Below are positions 35,984 through 48,395 of a stretch of 64,000 nt of DNA, piece after piece (the first letter of the stretch is position 1; every line of letters begins with the position of its first letter). The stretch is from contig JAHLKD010000001.1 of NCBI GenBank assembly GCA_025526935.1, positions 1,426,001-1,490,000 on the forward strand, given 5' to 3'. Source of the DNA: Cladochytrium replicatum (Eukaryota; Chytridiomycota; Chytridiomycetes; Cladochytriales; Cladochytriaceae). Both the position numbers and the translations under genes were made by a program. Under the pieces are notes generated by a model that worked only from the letters and a program-made list of their open reading frames with translations, was not told the origin of the DNA and ran no database searches.

Positions 35984-36570
35984 CTACCACATCAATGGCG
36001 CTTTCACTGTTACTACCGCTTTCACTGCTTCAATCTTCAACTTCCATTCATCTTCGATCAAACTCAGCCGCATTTTTCGCCGAATACTCATTTCGACCGC
36101 CTTCTGAAACTCCAAAAAAACTCTCTGCTCGTGCCTTCGCTCCGTCTCCACCTCACTCTCCGCTCTACATCCCTCAAGCTCCTTCACAAACTTCATCCTG
36201 AGCTCGTCAGCCTCGGCGTATCCACGCTATCATACTCCATCTCATTCGCCTCCTAATCCTTCAGCGCGTCATCGTCCAGCTCCACAACCTCCACCTGCCC
36301 GTCTCTCGCCCTCTCCTCTTCCTCCGCCTCAACCTTTCGCGCTTCATCCTCCTCGTCACCTCACTCATCTCCGCCGCAGCGCGCTGGACCGCTTTCATCC
36401 TCCCGTCATCGCGGCTCTGTTTGGCGAGCGGAGGAGCGTCAGGATGGGCACACGGCTGGCGCGGGTTCACCTGTGCAGAGCATGCAGGTGTAGAGTCCAT
36501 TGGGATCGACTGGTCGAAGAGGGTGGTGTGATCGGCTGTCCGCACATGAGAGTTGTAGCAGAAATCGTAG
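35984..36570 (-). CDS. Possible small basic/coiled-coil protein, weakly supported
   Basis: An intron with good borders (GTGAAC...AACAG, 36,406-36,459) joins MDSTPACSAQ to SRDDGRMKAVQRAAAEMSEV. Upstream in frame is FCYNSHVRTADHTTLFDQ. Downstream, two frames compete (basic RLRRRKRRGRE or acidic ARKVEAEEEERARDGQ). A further helical stretch RRHEQRVFLEFQKAVEMSIR lies at 35,984-36,196. I do not recognise the family and cannot fix start or end; the strand is inferred from splicing and the hydrophilic helical composition. Confidence 0.35.
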
Positions 36571-36952
36571 GTCCACCGTGTGGCTACCGAAAGCAGTTCA
36601 GAGAGTGAACACTGCTTTCATGACTTACGAACATATCGAAACCTTGGAAGTTTGGGCAATGAAGATCCTCGGAGCAGTTCATCGCCTCGCACTTGTGAGC
36701 CGGTCATTATTTTAAAATGACAGTCACCCAATGTTTATTATATTTATTATTATTATTTAATTATTTCAAAATTAAATATCTTGCCAGTGCCACCTTTCTG
36801 TCCTGGCTGTTTCCGTCTCTAAACCTGATTCGATTCTGAACGTTGCGCTGCTACATTCCGTCTGCTACCACATCGCCTCCAGATTCGTTTCTTGCGGGAT
36901 TCATCTCGAGCAGTTCCATTGACCTCCCGACGTCTTCGTTACTATTGCTGTC

Positions 36953-39009
36953 ATGTCACCCGCTCCACTGTCTATTTCTCCGCACCACCCACCATCAGTC
37001 TCGCACGCCAGCTCGCACTTATCCTCTGCGATTGCACCCTCCCCCTCCGTCCTCCGCCAGATTTCGTATTTCCCGCATGTCAACCGCATCATGATTGGTA
37101 TTCATGGCAGTCACCAACTGATACGGTCACGTGTACTTATTTGCCTCTTTGGTTATCGCGTGTTCTTGTTCCCACGCAGACTTGGTCGCTGACATTGCGA
37201 TGAGCGTCATCAAGTGCGGTCCTGCTCCACCATTCGCCAGCTTGCCCGCTATGGCTTATTTCCTATCTTCTCTCGCTACCGCCACTCCCCTTCCCTGCAC
37301 ATCGCTCCCTCCCGTCATCTTTCTCGCCAGCGCAGTCTATCTTACACGCCTCAAAACTAGACTGCCGCAGAACGCGACCGGAAAGTGGTGCACAGTCCAT
37401 CGCATTGCGATGGCTGCTCTCGTTGTTGCTTGCAAATACTTTGTGATGGGACCGTCGATGACGCATCATCCTCAAGGGTCCCGTTGGACGAGTTTGGAAA
37501 CTTAATTGCACAACAGCCGCAGCAGTTCAGGGGATTCAACGTTCCTATGTCAAATCGCCATTGGGCAAGAAAGACCCACTACTTCAAAGTCCAGGAAATC
37601 AATCTCATGGAGCGCGAGCTACTCGCTTACCTGGTATGTGTATTTACCAGTATCGATTCTGGCTGACAGATATCACTTTAGGACTTTGAAGTGTCACTCC
37701 ATGAAGATGAACTCACTCAGGTTCTTATGTCCCACCGTTTGGGTCAAAAATTAATGGACAGTCTTAACGATCGTCCTGACGATGCACCAGCAACACTTCC
37801 AGTTCACCCCGGCCTCCCAGATACCAACCCTTACGACGAAGCACCAAGGAATGTGGTGGCATCTCATGTCCACCCAAGAAGTGTTCGGACCCTTTCCAAA
37901 ATCCGAACAGTCCCTCCCATGTCTAGTTGGGCCTCCACCTTGGCATCCCCTGTGTCACCAAGCAGGGCAAGTATGTCGCCACCAGTATCACCAGTCCAGG
38001 CAGCCACGGCAATCGAGTACAACGCTGAGAGCCTCTCTCCAGTAGGAGGTAACGCGCTGGTTTCCCCGATAACTTCATGTCGACCGTTAATGTCTTCGCC
38101 ATGATCAACTGCAGTCTCGCCCTCGGGTGCTGCCGCACTTCATCGTACCTCTCCGGTTCCGGCTGAATTCGCACGAGTGCTCTCTCTAAGTCTCTCGGTC
38201 CCCATGACAACATCGCTGTCACCTGAACGGAATTTCTCCTTGAGCAATTTGACGCGCTCACCCATTTGTCCCACGCTGCCTCCCGACCCAGCCAACACCG
38301 CCAAGCCCATTCCGATTGGGCAAACTATCCCAGGTTTCCCGTCTCGTCGCGCTACCACATCTTTAGCCTCCCCAATGGAATCACCTCTCGTGGGAACACA
38401 TCGTGCATCTCAACCTGCACCACCACCCGACTTCTACACAATAAATACACAGCACCAACCCGATCTTCCCGAGCCAGCATCGATACCTCGACGGTCGCCT
38501 CTTACCGTAATAGCAACATTTCCAGCGTCTCATTCTCACTCACCGAGTCCTCACCAGCCTCCATGACGTCCTCCTCGTGCAGCACACCAGCGCGGTACTA
38601 CTCCCCCGTCGCAGCCTCTGCATCTCCCATGTCGCCGCCACTTATCAACTCCCGCTCAACAACACGACCCAACAGCGCGGACCCCGGAAAGAGGCAAATG
38701 AGCGTTGTTCTTGGACGGTTGAGCGAGACGCTTGCGCTCTCGGGCCATGCGCCGAGCGGGAAGCTAAGGGCGACCAGCCAAGTGTCGTCGCCATCGACTG
38801 TGCGTACGCTGTCGTTTTCGTACGATGAGGAGGATGCAGAGAAGATAAATTCTGGGAAGAGGTGGTGGGAGTCGAGCGCGTTGCCGAGGCGTATGAGCGT
38901 TGGAGGGAATGCTATCGCATGGGAGAAAACGAAAGAAGGTGGGAACGGGAAGGGGTTTGCGGAGGTTATGAGGGGTTACTTTGGTTTGAAGAGGGTTTTG
39001 TCGATGTAA
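36953..39009 (+). CDS. Pcl/Pho85-type cyclin with long Ser/Pro tail
   Basis: Regulatory partner of a Pho85/CDK5-like kinase. Exon 1 from the ATG at 36,953 is Ser/Pro/His-rich and ends RQISYFPHVNRIMI. It splices (phase 1, acceptor at 37,181) to DLVADIAMSVIKCG, and the cyclin box continues PPVIFLASAVYLTRLKTRL, CTVHRIAMAALVVACKYF, then RHWARKTHYFKVQEINLMER and LLAYLDFEVSLHEDEL, the Pcl signature. The tail of about 450 residues is Ser/Thr/Pro-rich with many SP/TP sites and ends WWESSALPRRMSVGG... VLSM. There are three breaks: a frame change at TTT 37,440-37,442 (one more T restores KYFCDGTVDD), an in-frame TGA at 38,102-38,104 and a frame change near 38,550. These may be consensus errors or decay of the tail. 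Confidence 0.75.
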
Positions 39010-39967
39010 AGGAATTATTTTATTTGTCTTTTTTTGTATCTTTTCATCTTTCAGGAATCCATTTGTCCCCTATTTTATACCCATCTATATGCTTTGTCTT
39101 TTCTTTGAACCCTTCTTTTTATTGATTTTCTTGGTATTTTGATTTCTGTATTGTTATCCGCTTTGCAAACCCTTTTTGAGAAATGGGTAGTCTCAATTAC
39201 TACGTCGCTTCCATGTCCATTGTTCCACCTAAAAGGGGTTTTTTTTTTGAATTGTTCTTATCATCCCCATAACTGACATGAGTTTTGTGACAGTTGGGGT
39301 TGTTACCTGTTCGAAGGACAGATCGGTGGTCTGGGGATTCATAGTTCCAGTTCTCGTCCATTTCTGCGATAGCCACTGTCATGACCAATCTATCAGATGC
39401 ACCCGATCTTCGTGAAACAGAGTTCATGCCATCTTAAAGTACGTGGGAAAAGTGGCCCTGCACAAAAAGTTGAAAATACGTAAGCGAAAGGCGACGGCGC
39501 GATCTGCCAAGTTTCAAACAGCGTCTTGTGCACAAACGAGTTTGAAGCGAGTGGACCAGGTGGAAGGTTAAACTCGGTCCGACCTCATGCCGAAGCACGT
39601 TTATTGTCGTAGAGCAATGTGAGCGGCGCTGGGTAGTTAAGTGTGCTTAAGCGCGGTGGAGCTGGTGCGGTCGCCGAGGGGCGTTCGGAAGCGCTTCGAG
39701 GGTTGTTGAGACGGCTGATCCGTTGAGCGGGCGGGGCAGGGGCAAGAAGGATAGGGTTTGGAGGCGCATCAGTAGTGACGCTTTTCCTTCCTGAGCCAAA
39801 AAAGCGATCACTAATATTTCCTCTGCGACAGAGGGAGAAAGATGGTAATTACGTAATCTTCCCGATGTGTCAAATCTAACCATCCAAATTTAAGACAAAG
39901 AGCTCAGAATAACTGAGATTCAGTTCACAGAATAACTGAGATTCTACGGAATCAGACAATGCCAGCT
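39010..39967. other. Intergenic, AT-rich then GC-rich, no gene seen
   Basis: Begins with a T-rich 3' UTR-like stretch after the cyclin. At 39,903-39,947 an 18-bp unit (cagaataactgagattc) is directly repeated, each copy containing the small palindrome ctgag around aata. No coding feature has support. Confidence 0.4.
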
Positions 39968-41262
39968 TTATGATCGCTCGCTAAATAATACTCCCAAGAT
40001 GCAATGAACTTTGCAGAATAAATATGGAGTTAAACGGGACACGATCACTTTACTCTCTATCCACCACACGAGGCTGCAAACCATCGGGGCCAGCGCGAGT
40101 CGGTACTTTCCAGCCAAAGGTTGCTGGTCTAAGACCCGTGTCCCAGGTGCTGTACGTCTAACCCTCTCACTGTTCCCATGGCTGGACCGACTACCAAGGT
40201 AGTAAGGAATTAGCCACACCAGAGATCTAGCTCCAGGTTGTAAAATAGAGCAAGTCTGCAGCACAGACATTGCTGGAATTGAGATACCCAGGGTATCAAG
40301 GATGCGGTTGATGATGTTGGGAGCCCACAGAATGATGAAGGTCATCAGAAGCAAAAGCAAATAAGTATCTTAAAATGCGGATTACTGAGCTATCCTACAG
40401 GGAAAACAGAACCATGTATCGTAAAAGTGAGTTTCCTCGACGATTGGAAAAGGTTTTCACTGTCGCACTTGCGGGTAGCGTTGTCGGGGTTCCTCTTCTT
40501 TCATTAAGCGTTGCGTGCATACTTTGGGTATTTGTGCATTTAGATTCTCCTTTTTCGCTTTTTGATGAGCTGCGCGCATCGCTTTGCCGGACTTGCTGTC
40601 GCCCTTGGAAGAACAGTGAACATCACAGGTTAGCAAATCAGAGAAGTTTGACGAAGTTTATTAATGTCTATTCAGCGTTAAGAACTTACAATTATGACAT
40701 GCCAGAATTCGTGGGCCGTGGTGTAATCCTAATCGAACTGATTTGTTTGCAACAGTTAATTAAGAACTTCGAGACAAAAATGATCAAATCGCACACATCT
40801 GAGAACATTTCGGATCAGCACAAACGTGTACTATCTATTCTAACGCTTACAGACCATGGGACTCGGAGTCTGAGCCGTGGAACAATATGTGCTGGTCGGC
40901 GCATACCTGATCATCAGATGACAGGCAATAGCACCGAGAAACCATACAACCCAGACACCCCCGAGTATGTACCAAATACCCTTGGATACAACATCCATTA
41001 TCCGGTTTTTGGCTGATCACAGAGCTTAATGAAGTTGTCCAAAGGCAAACAAATATATTGATATCATCAAAACTGAGACCGTGGAAAGTGTGATAACCAT
41101 CAGAGTAAGATCTAGCACCTGCAAGAGCCGTTGACGCAAAAAGCCTGCAACGCAGGAGGCGATACTTCCTCTCTGTGGCAAATTACCCGTTGAGAGAAGA
41201 ATGCATCCGAGATCATCATGTTGATTGAATTTATGCTGCTGAAGAACTGGAAACCGCTCCAT
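39968..41262 (-). pseudogene. Fragmentary seven-transmembrane receptor (cAMP/Git3-like)
   Basis: Three membrane-helix blocks resemble class E/Git3-type GPCRs in the right order. The first, at 41,040-41,200, is SIASCVAGFLRQRLLQVLDL followed by VITLSTVSVLMISIYLFAFG (TM3-like). The second, near 40,950, is KGIWYILGGVWVVWFLGAIA (TM4-like). The third, at 40,200-40,360, is LLLMTFIILWAPNIINRIL with SLVWLIPYYLG (TM6-TM7-like). Stops and frame changes separate them, I see no convincing TM5, and TM1 would overlap the promoter of the neighbouring gene. The family call rests on the IxWxPNxINRIL motif. It is most likely a relic, or a real gene with unresolved introns. Confidence 0.4.
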
Positions 41263-41336
41263 CAGCTGACCCTGAAGCGCAGCACTTTGCTGGTGTAATT
41301 ATCAGTGAAGCTCAGTGATACCATCGAACTCGCAGA

Positions 41337-42104
41337 ATGGAACGGAAGAAATGGAGAATGCTTGGTGAGGAATGGAACCAGTGGGCTTGCTTCATCTGAA
41401 ACTATTGTGTAGAAAATAACCCTGATGTGATGAACCGACTTGCAGCCAAGTTGGGTCTATCATCCGATCTGCAGTTCTACGACGTCTATTCGCTGGATGA
41501 ACCCGAGTTGCTCTCTCACATTCCTCGACCTGTCTTGGCTCTGCTCGTTACCATTCCACTTACACCAGCGTGGGATCGTAATCGCAAGGTAGAAGATTCT
41601 GACAAGAAAGCATACACAGGTTCAGGTCCCGATGAACCAGTCATTTGGTTCAAACAGACCATCGGTCATGCCTGTGGGTCAATCGGTCTTCTCCATAGTG
41701 CGATCAACGGACCTGCGGTTGAATTTATCACACCCGGTTCTGATCTCGCAAAAATACGCAGCGACTCTATACCGCTAGATATGGAAGACCGTGCGGAAAT
41801 GCTGTACAGCAGCGACGCATTCGAAATTGCTCACAAATCGGTTGAACAGTCGGGAGACAGCTTTATAGACAACGGAGAGCGTGATGGTGGGCATTTTGTG
41901 AGTTTTGTGAAAAGCGGTGGGAAGCTTTGGGAACTCGAAGGGTCGAGAATGGGTCCGTTAGATCGGGGGAGTCTTGGTGAGGATGAGGATGTGTTGAGTC
42001 CGCGAGCGCTTGAGATGGGGATCAAGAGAATCATCAAGCTGATCGCACAAGAAGGAGGAGAGAGCCTTCTTTTCAGTTGCATTGCTCTGGCTCGCAGGGA
42101 GTAA
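41337..42104 (+). CDS. Ubiquitin C-terminal hydrolase, UCHL3/Yuh1 type (peptidase C12)
   Basis: Releases small adducts from the ubiquitin C-terminus. Exon 1 (MERKKWRML) joins across a 58-bp intron (41,365-41,422) to ENNPDVMNRLAAKLGL, the canonical UCH N-terminus. DLQFYDVYSLDEPELLSHIP, RPVLALLVTIP and the nucleophile block TIGHACGSIGLLHSA follow. The histidine block is RDGGHFVSFVKSGG, and the next block is KLWELEGSRMGPLDRG. In animal and yeast UCHs the third catalytic residue is Asp in an ELDG motif; here the motif reads ELEG. The protein ends IALARRE at 42,104, about 235 residues, normal for the family. Confidence 0.9.
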
Positions 42105-42288
42105 AATTTCATTTTTTAAGAAAGCATTTGCTGAAGGTGGTAGTGGCTGAGCAACCTGCGACCTGAAACTTGGACCTGGCGGTTACAAAACTGAAACGAT
42201 CGTTTGTTTTGTAAGAAATTAGTGGTTCTGATGGATCAAACAATGCGGATGTACTCATTTGCTAATCCAGGAACCTTCAGAAGCTCGA

Positions 42289-45200
42289 ATGGCTGACACG
42301 GTAATGTGAGAGAAGGGGTTCTGGGCCAGGAAGGATCAATCCTTGCAAGCAAATCCTGCTCTCTCAACCACTACGAATTGACGGCGACTAACAAATCTCT
42401 TCTTCGAATCAATCAACTTCCAACACACTCTCTCGTCCTTTCCCCTGTCGCATTACAGCCTCCACGAACGACTGGTTTTCGAAGCGAGAGTTTTCCCGGC
42501 CGCGGTGGTGCCGGAGTAGCCGGTCGAATTGGTGGCCGAGGAGGTCGAGGTGGCGCTTCGGCTATCCATGCGGCAGTTGCTGCAGCGGCTGGGGGTTCAG
42601 TACGAGGTGGGGGATCAGGATCTGCGGCAAGAGGACGGGGTCGTGGTGCTCCGCGGGGACGCGGGGGACTGTTTCCAAACAGAACGTTGAGAAACCCAAA
42701 TCCTTCGCCAAACGGAACGCTGCAAAATGGCGGAAGAGGTGGTTCAGCAACGGGGATACAGAGAGCTCCGGGAACCTTGCCGAATGAAGGAAATCAGTCA
42801 GCAAACGGTTCCATCAAAAAGACATTGCCAAAGCCAATTAGTACGTTGATACGCCTTCTTCGCATGGATCTCTTGGATATATAAGTTGATCACGATTGGG
42901 TTTCGGTGTACCATAGAATCTTTACCGCCAAGCATGTTCCTACCGTCCGTACCAATCTCTCCGGCAGCTCATTCCTCAGACGTATTAATGGGGCACGAGC
43001 TTCGATTCACACAAAAGAAATCGTTTGCTGACGCGGCGAAAATGACAAGCAATTCTTCATTTACATTTCCGGGTTCCACACAATCGAATATGCGGAATCG
43101 TGTAACTGGGAGACCCGCGTCGCTTCAGATGAAACCTCCGACAATTATTGAAAGAGCCGATGATGCAATGGAGGAAATTGAAGACGAGTACGTTGATAAG
43201 GACTTTATGATTTGCAGAGCTGATGAAATGATTAGGATGTATTTCGAAATGTTTGAAGGAGATGCAGATCCACTACCTATTCCCAATAGGTTTGAACAGG
43301 TAGTTCATGTAAAAGTCAGTCGTATTATTTGGACTCAATACCTCATTATTCCAGATGAAGGGTGGCAGAGAAAAACTCCGTGAGGATTATATAAAAGCTG
43401 GAAAAATGGCCGGAGGTCAATTAGATCTGAAAGATGCGATCACTTTTGTTGGAGAATGCATGGACATGTGTCCGGAGTATGAACGCCATGAACGTGAAAA
43501 CCACAACGGTCTTGATAAGCTGGAAAAGGTTGGTGCACATAAAATATGAAATTCTTGTTCGTTTATTCACATCGCACCAACATAAACAGATCCCTGGAAC
43601 TGACAACGTCGACCATTCCCGTGCTGTAAAGCGTTTCAAACGACCTGCGGCTGGAGACCCTCCTCCGCTCCCGTCAGATGTGCGACCACCTCCCGTGCTA
43701 ATGGTATCTGCTTCCTGTTCACGTCATCATCGGGTTTCGTTAAATCTGCTCTGTCATTTTTATTGTTTTTGATCTAGAAAACACTAAACTATCTTATCTA
43801 CGACGTGCTTGCGAATAATGGAATGGACGAATCGTATACATTCTTGAGAGATCGCCAGCGCGCTATCCGATCTGACTTTCAACTCCAGAATTACCGTGAA
43901 CTAGAAGCAGTGAAGGCTTTCGAGCTAATGGCCCGATATTCTGTTATGGCTCAACATCGAGTTGCCACAGAGGAGAAAGCTCTTCTTAGTGTCAAGCAGG
44001 AGATTGACCAAATGAACATGGGTTTGTTCGGAATCCTTCAAAATTTTTCAATCACTGAAGAAACGTTTAGTTCTCCAAAGTTTGTCGGAATTCTATGAAG
44101 AGAACGCGCGACGCGGCTACTTCTCACCGAATGAAGCTGAATTCCGAGCCTATTACATCCTATCGCACATCTGGAACCCAGAGGTGATCTCGCTGATGGA
44201 GAGAGAAGTTCGGCCCGAAGTTTTATTTGATCCACGAGTACAACATGCAATGAAAATTCGGGCGACGCTAGGAAGAGCTGGCCACAGCAGCGCGCACAAT
44301 GGAGGGTCCATCCAGTATGCAGAGTTCTTCCGACTGGTTCGCGATCCTTCAACAACGTACCTGATGGCATGCTTGATGGAGATGCACTTTGTGGCCGTTC
44401 GCAAGGCTGGATTCCAGGCTATGCAAAGGGCATATTACTCGTTTGAAGATCGTGGGACGTGGTTCCCCGGCGATGAATTAATGGAACTGATGTGCTTTGA
44501 CAACATCGATGAGGTTGTTGAGACGCTGGAGTACTATTCCATTCCTGTCGAAATTGAAGGGATGGGAGATGATACTTTGGTGTGGGCGAAATTTGGCAAG
44601 ATTCGGAGTGAAGGAACGATGCAAAGAGCACAGTTTGAGCGTAGGTACTAGCCATGCGCCTTGGGGGCAAATTCTTATAGTTGTTCTACCCTATCAAGCG
44701 GACGCGTCGCGACCACTGCTGCAGAGAATGAACCATACGTATGTGGAGATGAAGCGCGGGGAGTTTACGGAGGTAGATATTGTTGAGGGAAAGGGATCCG
44801 AGATTGGGACCGCTTCTCCCGTGTCTGCAACTCCGCCATCTCGACGACTCTCTAGTTGGGCTACTCCTACGCCCGTCAAGGAGCAGCTCAACTACAATGA
44901 TCACTTACGCGCTACGACCAGTTTCAGTTTCCTTACGACTCCTAAACCATCGGCTCCTCCAACAACAACACAACCAGTTTCGGGATTCTCATTCTTGACC
45001 GCACAACCAACAAATTTATCTTTCGAAGCACCTGCACATCAACCGTTATCCAATGCCTCAGTTGGACAGTTGAATTTTTTTCAACACCCACAGCCAACCC
45101 CACCATTATTTCCTGAAGCCTCGCCAAACATCGCTCCAACACCATTACCTTCAACATCGCAACAATTTCCTTTCACGTCAGTGCAAAAAGAGCAGTCAAC

Positions 45201-48200
45201 ATTCACAACACCAGCTTTCACTCCACCGGTGTCGTCACTGTTTCCTCAGCCACCAAAGGACACTTTCACCCTGAATCAAACTGCCTCTTTCTCTTCTATT
45301 TCAATTCCATCTTTTTCGAAACCACTGCCTCCACCGGAACCAGTTGTACAACGACCATACATTCCCGATACAGTAGCCGACGACATATTACTTACGTTGT
45401 TAGACGAGCACGTGCGGAATGCAGTGCACGAGCAATGCACGGGGTCCCTTCAAGAGATGCAACGAAGATCGGGTGATCTAGTTGCGCGAGTCGAAGGAAG
45501 CGGAATGCTCACGGAGCTTGCTTCGGATTTGCTTGTGGAAGTCACAGACTCGATGCTGACGGAAGTAGGTTCATGGGCAATGCAGGCGTGGACGGACGTC
45601 AGTGTAGAAGTAGCGCGGAGAGTGTTGGAGGAAGCTTACGCGGAAATGATGTTTGTTGTCGCTAACGAGGCGGTGTGGGAAGTCGAGCGGGAGGTACGGA
45701 TACTGTCGAGAGTATGGGGATACTGGACACAGAAGATGAAGAAACGTGCGGAACGACGAGCGTCACTGCAAAAGCGACGGAGAAACTTTATGGAGAATGC
45801 TAAGGAGGTTGGAGCGGCGGGGCCAACTGTGACAGGATGGGACATGAGAGGTGCAAAGCGGAGAAGAAAGTCGGGCGATGTGATCGACAGCAGAGATCTT
45901 GATCAAAGCTTGACCGACGTTTTCACCAAGGTTCGAATGGAGGAGATTACTTACGAACATAAACATGAACTAATAGTTCGGCAATGATATACGCAGGCCG
46001 ATGAGCGAAGACAGATGCTGATGAACCCACTGGATTTAAATGCAATCCTGAGCACTTCGCTCAGTCCTGTATCGACATTTTGGAAGCTATGTATATGCCC
46101 ACCGAGCAACCGAACGAGCGAGGACAATTTCCGCCGTGCATGGATTTGGAGCAAGTTTGGCCCCTTGGAGGAGGACATATGGGATGAATCGCCTGCGACC
46201 GGGGACGAGAACACGGTGACGCAGATCATGCGGACAAAAGTTGGCCAAAATAGTGTTGAGATTCTTGTCCAAAGCGTGGATGTTCGAACGCCTGCAATCT
46301 ACCCACTAAAGGTATTTTATCCGCGACAACTGAGACTGTGAAATTCAACTTTTCCGCTGTAGCATAATGCCGAAGCGCCCTTATCTGGCGCAAACGCGAT
46401 CATTTTCGCTCTTGACAGTTTCCCAGACGGGCTTGATTCGCCCAGGTAAGAAAACATCTCGAGGGCCGCCAAGGGCGCATTTAATTTGCGTTTGATAGCA
46501 TATCCTGGGGACGCGAGCGCGAGAAGTTGTATGCTTTCCTCAGCTGTCTTCCAATTCAAGCAAATGTGCCGCTTTTGCTGATAGTTTGGACAAGAAGCGA
46601 CCGAGTCGTTGAATCTCTCCGCAATGACGTAAGATTACATTCAACAATCGTCGTGACACTTTTTTGAACTCCATGTCAGGTGGCTGAAAATCTTAACCTC
46701 AATTCAATCATCGAGAAAGGACCAGTCAAATTGGTTGAGCTCTTGTACCTGCCATTTACCTCAAGTGGCGATCCACAAGCACTATCAATCAGTTTTGCAG
46801 AGAAGCTGCGCTGGTTGGCCGAGAATTCAGAGGATCTTCCGCTGCTCCGTTGTGAAATCTACCAAGGTAAAGAAGGCGAACACCTGCGCAGTCACAGCTA
46901 GATTAACTTCATTTTTCAGACCTTGTAGATGCACAAACGCTTGTCCATTTGGCGACTGCTACGAGGAAAGTTGCTGACTCGTTCCCAAGTGATCCGATGT
47001 GTATGTCTAAATAGTCGTTATTTTTTTCTGGCATTGAATTTTCCTACTGGCAGCTTTGGATCTCTCCAAGCATGTTGAAGCGTTTGACGTACTCGTTGAT
47101 CTTTTCAACGGGCAGGTTGAGGCTGTGGGATCAGTACTTGCCGATCCTTCTTTGATAGAGCTTGCGTACCCCGCAAAGGAGCAAGAAGGGCCACACGTAC
47201 CAGTTTTGGAGTGGAACACACCGACTGCAATCGAACAAGTTGCGTCGAATATTGCAGAGTTCCAGCTTCCCAAAATGCGTGTTAGGATTGCAGAGGTTGT
47301 TGGGGATGTTGAAATGCTTCTAGAGGGTCCAGGTCCCGCAGATTGCATTCGGTAGGGCTGCTACTTTGGGAATAGATCCGTAATGCTGATATTATTCTTC
47401 AGGGGAATTAAGCGTATGTACGCTAGTTATATCGCCGGGCTACGCCGATTACCAGGAATCACGGAATCCGCTGTGTCGAAAGTATCTCGAGACGTTTGGC
47501 ATTACCTTAGTGCCTATGAAGAGCAAAAAGGTTGGTCCATTCAACAGCGGATATACCAGATTACGGATAATTGATTCCATATCAGCTCATCGTTTCCCGC
47601 TCGATGCAATATTCGAATCCATTGCAACCGCAATTCTCTTCACCATGGAGCAAAGGTTGAGCTATTCCGATCGGCAATACACACGATCTCCAACACACAG
47701 CACCGTACATTCGCCATCGGATGACACAGCACCATTCTTTTATCTTGTGGCACAAATCCCAGTGGCAGCGAACGCATTCCGAAGATTATCGTTAGAACTC
47801 TTGTCGGCCTGGGAACGGAGGGTACGAGAATGGAGCTTGGCGACGTTGAACGGATGGCATACACCGCCGTATTCGAATGGAAAGCAAAGAGAAGCAGAAA
47901 TAACGATTCCACAGCTTTCCCCGATCAGCGTCAGTTTCGACACCCAAGTCGTGAGGTGGGTTGATGACTTCATTCATGATTTCATTGTCATTTGACCGTT
48001 CTTATTCTTCTTCTGCCAACTCATAACGTATCATCTCACTGAAACATTTTTCACGTATCCCATTCCGATCCTCATCCTGGGTCTCAGCAATAGAGTCAAC
48101 GAAACATCAAACGGGGGCACACTTTCCTCTGGGGAGATTTCTCCGCCCAAAAACCATTACGATCAATCTTTTGTGAACGTCTCAACGTCAGCAACTGGCG

Positions 48201-48310
48201 GTGGGAGCTTGCCAAAGCTATCACTCACTGAGCGACTTCAGCAAAAGATTGCAGCTGCCAGAATGGAGCTTAAAAACTCACAATCGTTTGATGCGAATGT
48301 GTCAATCTAA
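42289..48310 (+). CDS. SAC3: SAC3/GANP (MCM3AP)-like mRNA export factor
   Basis: Scaffold of the TREX-2 complex at the nuclear pore. Exon 1 is only MADT (ATG 42,289) and splices to PPRTTGFRSESFPGRGG, a Gly/Arg-rich RGG-type N-terminus (42,470-42,680). The SAC3 core begins AITFVGECMDMCPEYERHER, then PGTDNVDHSRAVKRFKRPA and FLRDRQRAIRSDFQLQN. An intron at about 44,021-44,070 restores NMVLQSLSEFYEENARRGYF. It continues EYAEFFRL-type SIQYAEFFRLVRD. A Ser/Thr/Pro/Phe-rich stretch with GFSFLT and SFSFLT repeats resembles FG-type nucleoporin sequence (44,900-45,330). The acidic-basic helical region after it, including WEVEREVRILSRVWGYWTQK, may bind centrin/Sus1 as in the CID region. The C-terminal 2 kb matches the MCM3AP/GANP C-terminal domain in layout. 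About twelve introns are present and no frame breaks were found. Confidence 0.85.
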
Positions 48311-48395
48311 GGAGCTCGCTTTTTGGGACCATACTATTTTGTACAGATTGAATTGTTTTGTCTAGAAACATTAAAAATGAAACGATAATTCAGTA

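Noticed and set aside
38177-38566. Separate Pro/Ser-rich gene
   Set aside because: Same frame and composition as the preceding cyclin tail across the TGA; more simply part of the cyclin gene.
40375-41016. 213-codon plus-strand frame with one hydrophobic segment
   Set aside because: No family motif, irregular composition and no splice or start context; it lies antisense to the GPCR-like blocks, which carry recognisable motifs.
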